Shown here piece by piece: positions 60,100-64,000 of a stretch of 64,000 bases of DNA. Within the stretch, counting starts at the first letter, position 1; every line of letters begins with the position of its first letter. A program made the position numbers and the translations under genes. Source of the DNA: JAXGPF01 sp964650945 (lineage in GTDB: Bacteria; Verrucomicrobiota; Kiritimatiellia; JAAZAB01); the NCBI GenBank assembly GCA_964650945.1, contig CAZYXU010000005.1, positions 1-64,000 on the forward strand, written 5' to 3'. Below the pieces are notes generated by a model, which saw only the letters and a program-made list of their open reading frames with translations, was not told where the DNA came from and made no database searches.

Positions 60100-61257
60100 A
60101 TGGAAAATCAAATTGACCATGAGTCCGCCATTCCTAAATATTTGCAGTTGCAAGAAATTCTGGCCGGTAAAATCCAGTCCGGCCAATATAAAGTAGGCGA
60201 AAAACTTTCCACCGATGCCGCCTTAAAACAGCTTTACCGTTTGAGCACTTCGACCGTTACCCGGGCTCTATCTGAGTTGGAAGATGCGGGATTTGTCACA
60301 CGCAAACAAGGCGCCGGCACATTTGTCAAATCCCTGGCGGGCGCTCCAGCACATTCCCTGCCGGGCCAAGCCCGCCGGCGGCGCCTGCTGTTGATTTGCG
60401 GCGCGGCGCCGGATTTCGGCCAGGCGCATGAAAATGTCAATTGGTTTATCGGCCATGAAATTTACCGGGGCCTGGTGAATACTTTTGACGGGCGTGTACG
60501 GATTGTCCAGCCCGAGGAACTGCCGGAAGAATTGGATGACCTGCCGGCGGAAACGCAAGGTTATGTGGCGGCGGTGAATCGCCGTTCGGCGGTGTTCAAG
60601 GCTTTGGGACAACGCAAGACGCCGTATGTGATCATTGATCAGCAGGGGCAAACGGGGCGCGTGTGTGCCAACACGATTAGCTTGGATCATGTGCGCGGCG
60701 TGTATGATGCCATGGGTTACCTGTTGGATGAATTGGGGCATCGCGACGTGGCGTTTATCGGGCCCAGGCGGGATGAAGTGACCGTGCAGCATCGCGGCCG
60801 ATGGTCCGGATACTGCCTGGGCTTGCAAGCCTTTAATTTGCCCTTGCGCGAAGAACTGCTGGTTTATGCCGAGAGCGGCAGCCTGGCGGATGGGTATCGC
60901 GCAACCCAAGCATTGTTGGGGCGGGGAGTGAAATTCACGGCGGTTTTCGTGTCAACCGATATCAAGGCTATCGGCGCCATCCGGGCTTTGCGCGATGCCG
61001 GGCTGAAAGTGCCGGAAGATGTGTCCGTGATTGGATTTGACGATATACCTGGCGCTGACAAAAACGATCCGCCGTTGACCACGGTGCGCCTGCCGTATTT
61101 TGAGGCCGGCGCCGCGGCGGTGAAATTACTGGATACGGCGCCTGACGCCGCCGGCGCGCTACCGGGTCAGGTGCTGGCGTCGCGCCTGGTGGTACGCGCG
61201 TCCTGTGCGTCCGTCAAATCCCGTGTTGCAGGTTTAGCCAACCAGAAGTTGCGTTAA
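60100..61257 (+). CDS. GntR-type regulator with LacI-like sugar-binding domain
   Basis: 385-residue hybrid regulator. A winged-helix GntR domain (about 1-75, YLQLQEILAGKIQSGQYKVGEKLSTDAALKQLYRLSTSTVTRALSELEDAGFVTRKQGAGTFV) is joined to a periplasmic-binding, LacI-type ligand domain (about 90-370, with LLLICGAAPDFG, FIGPRRDEVTVQHRGRWSGY, FVSTDIKAIGAIRAL and DVSVIGFDDIPGADKNDPPLTTV). Such hybrids are frequent in PVC-group bacteria and bind sugars. AAGGA lies 9 bases before the ATG at 60100; the frame also allows TTG at 60091. The galactosidase gene follows 13 bases later, so the ligand is probably a galactoside or related sugar. Confidence 0.88.
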   Translation: MENQIDHESAIPKYLQLQEILAGKIQSGQYKVGEKLSTDAALKQLYRLSTSTVTRALSELEDAGFVTRKQGAGTFVKSLAGAPAHSLPGQARRRRLLLICGAAPDFGQAHENVNWFIGHEIYRGLVNTFDGRVRIVQPEELPEELDDLPAETQGYVAAVNRRSAVFKALGQRKTPYVIIDQQGQTGRVCANTISLDHVRGVYDAMGYLLDELGHRDVAFIGPRRDEVTVQHRGRWSGYCLGLQAFNLPLREELLVYAESGSLADGYRATQALLGRGVKFTAVFVSTDIKAIGAIRALRDAGLKVPEDVSVIGFDDIPGADKNDPPLTTVRLPYFEAGAAAVKLLDTAPDAAGALPGQVLASRLVVRASCASVKSRVAGLANQKLR

Positions 61258-61270
61258 TCTACCATCTACC

Positions 61271-63433
61271 ATGAAAATCGAAACATTCAAACCTTGGGCG
61301 GTGCTCGCCAACGGTCAAACCATGATGCTGGCGGGGCGTGTCAATGCCGTCACGGCTGCGGGCGGTGTCCGTCATGATTTTACAGTGGAAAATGACACCG
61401 GCACGCCGTTGAAAATCGCCCGCGTGCGCTTGTTCGAACTGCCGCTCGGTAAAACCGTCAACATCTTCCGGCAGGGATTTTACATGCCTTCGGACCCGGC
61501 CGGTTTTTTCGAGTTGACGGCCGGCAAGCCGGCGCCGGCGGCAGGCGGGTGGAAACCGTTAACCCCATGGTGCGACGACAACACTTTCATCAGTCATTCG
61601 ATGGCGGTTGTGCGGCGTAGCGGACGGCCTTTACTGACGGCCGGGTTTGTCAGTTTTGACCGGTTCGAAGGTCTTTTTACTTTCGATACGCACGGCCAGA
61701 CCATCCGGATGGCGGCCTGGTGCCTCATGGAGAATATTATCCTTCCGCCCGGGGGCGTCTGCCGCCTGGAGTCTTTATGGATGCTGGAAAACCGCGATTT
61801 TAACCGCGGCATGACGGCCTATGCCGATTACGTCGGGCGGATCAACCATGCCCGCGTTCGATTCGCACCTGTCACCGGCTGGGTGGATTGGCAATATTAC
61901 CGCGAGGAAAAAAACGAGCGCGACATTCTGCGCTCGGTGCGCGCCATGCAATTTCTGAAAAAGCGCGGCTATCCCTTGAAATATGTGATTATTGACGGCG
62001 GTTGGTGCGCTTACGCCTCGGAATGGATGAAGCCCTGCGCCAAATTTCCGGATATGCCGGGGTTGTGCCGGGAAATCCGGCGGGCCGGATTCGTGCCCGG
62101 CCTCTGGCTGGCGCCGTATCTCACCAATGTCAAAACCGAGGTGGCGCGCCGGCATCCGGACTGGATGGTGATTGACGGTAAAACCGGAAAACCGCTGTTC
62201 AAGGAAAAGTCCAATGTCGGCGCCTGCCATATGCTGGATTATACCGTGCCGGCGGCGCTGGATTGGCTGCGGAAAATTGTCCGGACGATGGTGCGGGATT
62301 GGGGGGTGGGGTATATCAAACTGGATGGACCTTGCCTGGGGCATTATCTTGGAGGCCGGTTCCATAAGCCGGGTGTGACGGCCATTGAGCAGGTGCGCCG
62401 ATCGTTGCAAGCAATCCGGGATGAATGCGGCGCCCGGGTGATTGTGGAGGGCGAGGGGATTTACGGGCCGTCCATCGGCTATGTGGATATTCAGCGCACT
62501 ACGCAGGACACCAGCACCCAATGGCATATCCTCGAAAACGGGCGTCCGTTGTTGAAGGAAAATCTGAAAAACGATCTGCTCAGCGGATTCCTGCACGGAA
62601 GGTTTTTCCATAACCACCGGGAAAACGTGGTGCTGCGCGATTTCCTTTCGCCGTTCCACGCCGGCACGGCTAAAAATCCCGCCGCCCGGGATGCGATTCT
62701 GACCGAGAATCAATTGCTCACCCAGGTTTCCGCCACGGCGCTTGCCGGCGGCGCCATGCTGCTGAGCGATCCGGTGGAATTGCTGCTCCGCAGCCCCGGC
62801 CGCTTGGCGTTAATCAGCCGGTTCCTCCCGCATTTTGAAAAACAGCCGGCCGCCCGGCCGCTGGATGTGTTCCAGGATGGCCGGCAGCCTTGCATTTACC
62901 ATTTGCCGGTGGAGCGGGAATTCGAATCCTGGCATGTGGTCGGGGTGTTTAACTGGAACGATGCTCCGGCCGATTATTCCGTGCCATTAATGAAAATCAC
63001 CGGCGGCGGGGCCTGGCATGCCTTCGACTACTGGAATGAGGAATATCTGGGCGCTTTTGGCCGGCAAATAGCCGTATGCAATGTTCCCGCGCATGGCTGT
63101 AAAATCCTGGCCTTGCGGCGCAAACTCAAGCGTCCGCAACTGATCGGGACGAACCTGCATATTCTGCAAGGCGCGGTGGAGATTGACGCCATGGAATATC
63201 TGCCTGATTCAAAAACATTGCGGTTGACAATCAATCATTTCGATCAGCATGAACGCCGGCTGTTTATCTGGCGGCCGGCATCCTTCCGCAAGGTGCGTGT
63301 TAAAAGCAATGCGAAGGACTGGCTGGTGGATGCCCGCCGGCGCGATATCTTGACCATCCAGTATAACGGGCGGATGGGTAAAAATGGTTGCTCCCCGACG
63401 GGGTTTGATCTGCGGTTCAGCGAAATAAAATAA
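61271..63433 (+). CDS. Alpha-galactosidase-like glycoside hydrolase (GH36-type)
   Basis: 720-residue clan-D glycoside hydrolase. An N-terminal beta-sandwich (about 1-195) precedes a TIM barrel that has VIIDGGWCAYASEW, WLAPYLTNVKTEVARRHPDW and GVGYIKLDGPCLGHYL with the likely nucleophile at about D352. The presumed acid/base is near D413 in IQRTTQDTSTQW. A C-terminal beta-domain follows (about 560-720). No signal peptide is seen, so a cytoplasmic enzyme for imported oligosaccharides is likely. GH31 or GH97 are weaker alternatives. It shares one base with the next gene start (ATAATG at 63430-63435). Confidence 0.8.
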   Translation: MKIETFKPWAVLANGQTMMLAGRVNAVTAAGGVRHDFTVENDTGTPLKIARVRLFELPLGKTVNIFRQGFYMPSDPAGFFELTAGKPAPAAGGWKPLTPWCDDNTFISHSMAVVRRSGRPLLTAGFVSFDRFEGLFTFDTHGQTIRMAAWCLMENIILPPGGVCRLESLWMLENRDFNRGMTAYADYVGRINHARVRFAPVTGWVDWQYYREEKNERDILRSVRAMQFLKKRGYPLKYVIIDGGWCAYASEWMKPCAKFPDMPGLCREIRRAGFVPGLWLAPYLTNVKTEVARRHPDWMVIDGKTGKPLFKEKSNVGACHMLDYTVPAALDWLRKIVRTMVRDWGVGYIKLDGPCLGHYLGGRFHKPGVTAIEQVRRSLQAIRDECGARVIVEGEGIYGPSIGYVDIQRTTQDTSTQWHILENGRPLLKENLKNDLLSGFLHGRFFHNHRENVVLRDFLSPFHAGTAKNPAARDAILTENQLLTQVSATALAGGAMLLSDPVELLLRSPGRLALISRFLPHFEKQPAARPLDVFQDGRQPCIYHLPVEREFESWHVVGVFNWNDAPADYSVPLMKITGGGAWHAFDYWNEEYLGAFGRQIAVCNVPAHGCKILALRRKLKRPQLIGTNLHILQGAVEIDAMEYLPDSKTLRLTINHFDQHERRLFIWRPASFRKVRVKSNAKDWLVDARRRDILTIQYNGRMGKNGCSPTGFDLRFSEIK

Positions 63434-64000
63434 TGATTATTGAAATTATCACCAAATTCGACGGCGCCAGCCCTTATACCGATGCCGGCGTCAAACGTGA
63501 ATCGGAAAATTGCGCCGTGGTTCTGCCCAGCCTGCGCCGGATGCCTGGCCGCAGCGAGGAGGCGCCCGGCGCCGGCAGCCGGTTCAATATCCGGTTGCAT
63601 AATCAGTCCGGTGTAGCGCAGCGATTCACCGTGATTGCCGATTGGGAGACGCCGGCGCGCGTTAGCGGCCACGACCTTGGCTATTTGAGAACAGAAAACG
63701 GAGGCGACTGGCGGATGATTCCGGGCTTCCGACGCGGCGAAACCTGCGTTGAATATCGGCTGGAATTGCCGCCGGCAATAACCGAACTGGGTTTGTTTCC
63801 GGAATTCAATTATGGCGCCTGCGCCAAATTCGTCGCGGATTGCCAGTCCCGCGGCATCGTTGTCGAAATCATCGGCCAGAGCCGGCAAAAGCGCGATATC
63901 TGGATGATGTCCCTGCCGGCGCCCAGTCAATTGGCGATGCCGTTTTTCATCCAGGCGCGCGACCATGCCTATGAATCTGCCGGATCGTTCTGCGTGCTGG
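63433..64000 (+). CDS. M14-family zinc carboxypeptidase-like protein (3' end outside window)
   Basis: The frame is open from the ATG at 63433 to the window end (189 codons). An N-terminal region of about 120 residues resembles the beta-sandwich found before some M14 domains. Then FNYGACAKFVADCQSRGIVVEIIGQSRQKRDIWMM and PFFIQARDHAYESAGSF appear; HAYE (H178, E181) is the first part of the M14 zinc motif (HxxE). The second zinc histidine would lie beyond the window. The start overlaps the galactosidase stop, so the two are probably coupled and regulated by the GntR-type protein upstream. The substrate is unknown. Confidence 0.7.
   Translation, partial: MIIEIITKFDGASPYTDAGVKRESENCAVVLPSLRRMPGRSEEAPGAGSRFNIRLHNQSGVAQRFTVIADWETPARVSGHDLGYLRTENGGDWRMIPGFRRGETCVEYRLELPPAITELGLFPEFNYGACAKFVADCQSRGIVVEIIGQSRQKRDIWMMSLPAPSQLAMPFFIQARDHAYESAGSFCVL

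Noticed and set aside
1..64000. CRISPR array, insertion sequence or prophage
   Set aside because: No repeat-spacer arrays, transposase, integrase or phage structural genes were seen; the only repeats are short intergenic ones.

Overview
The window is high-GC bacterial DNA with dense, mostly operonic coding. The cell is Gram-negative with an outer membrane: LolC/LolD lipoprotein export, an LpxL-type acyltransferase, MsbA, several lipobox proteins and an LpoB-like lipoprotein. It also carries the arginine-kinase set mcsA-mcsB-clpC usually known from Firmicutes, type IV pilus ATPases, GatCAB, a GntR/LacI-type hybrid regulator and exoproteins with repeated motifs. This mixture suggests the PVC group (Lentisphaerota/Kiritimatiellota-like). 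That placement is inference from gene content; no rRNA is present. There is no rRNA, CRISPR array, transposase or clear phage gene, so this looks like ordinary chromosome.

Layout. 1-9.4 kb, + strand: lysS (cut by the window edge), lolC, lolD, a class IV aminotransferase, mcsA, mcsB, clpC and lpxL, many overlapping by a few bases. 9.4-13.4 kb, - strand: a large secreted protein, a methyltransferase and a family 2 glycosyltransferase. 13.6-18.7 kb: a class II aldolase relative, UspA, a 49-residue membrane peptide, a zinc-ribbon protein, two overlapping glycosyltransferases and a secreted protein. 18.8-23.4 kb is a cell-envelope block: FHA membrane protein, PEGA-repeat lipoprotein, COG3014-like lipoprotein and LpoB-like lipoprotein. 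23.6-28.7 kb: CocE/NonD hydrolase and gatCAB behind a strong promoter. 28.7-33.2 kb: a pilus ATPase trio (PilB-like, PilT, PilB-like). 33.3-36.6 kb: dimeric dUTPase, trxB, msbA.

36.6-41.6 kb is a cobalamin-riboswitch-led operon: cobT, MTA phosphorylase, fmdB, recN and an AraC regulator. It is followed by a DegT aminotransferase and a TIM-barrel isomerase. 43.8-47.3 kb, - strand, is an uncharacterised two-gene membrane/coiled-coil pair whose layout resembles MotA/MotB or ExbB/ExbD. 47.5-51.0 kb is a two-gene biosynthetic unit: an acyltransferase/ATP-grasp fusion and a PLP decarboxylase. 51.0-52.1 kb: rhomboid protease and tRNA-Ile2. 52.4-58.2 kb is a carbohydrate or sugar-acid uptake and catabolism operon (TRAP dctPQM, FGGY kinase, fucose-isomerase-like protein). 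58.3-59.8 kb, - strand: HU and hisS. 60-64 kb: a GntR/LacI-type regulator with a palindromic operator at its own start site, a GH36-like alpha-galactosidase, and an M14 carboxypeptidase cut by the window end.

The best candidates for something undescribed are the acyltransferase/ATP-grasp + decarboxylase unit (47553-51019) and the motor-like membrane pair (43847-47338). Smaller points are the B12 riboswitch over an operon reaching beyond B12 genes, three stacked hairpins inside the mcsA-mcsB spacer, and a compact autoregulated promoter at 60027-60074. The only stretch longer than 300 bases without a protein gene is 36616-36966, which holds the riboswitch with its promoter and terminator.
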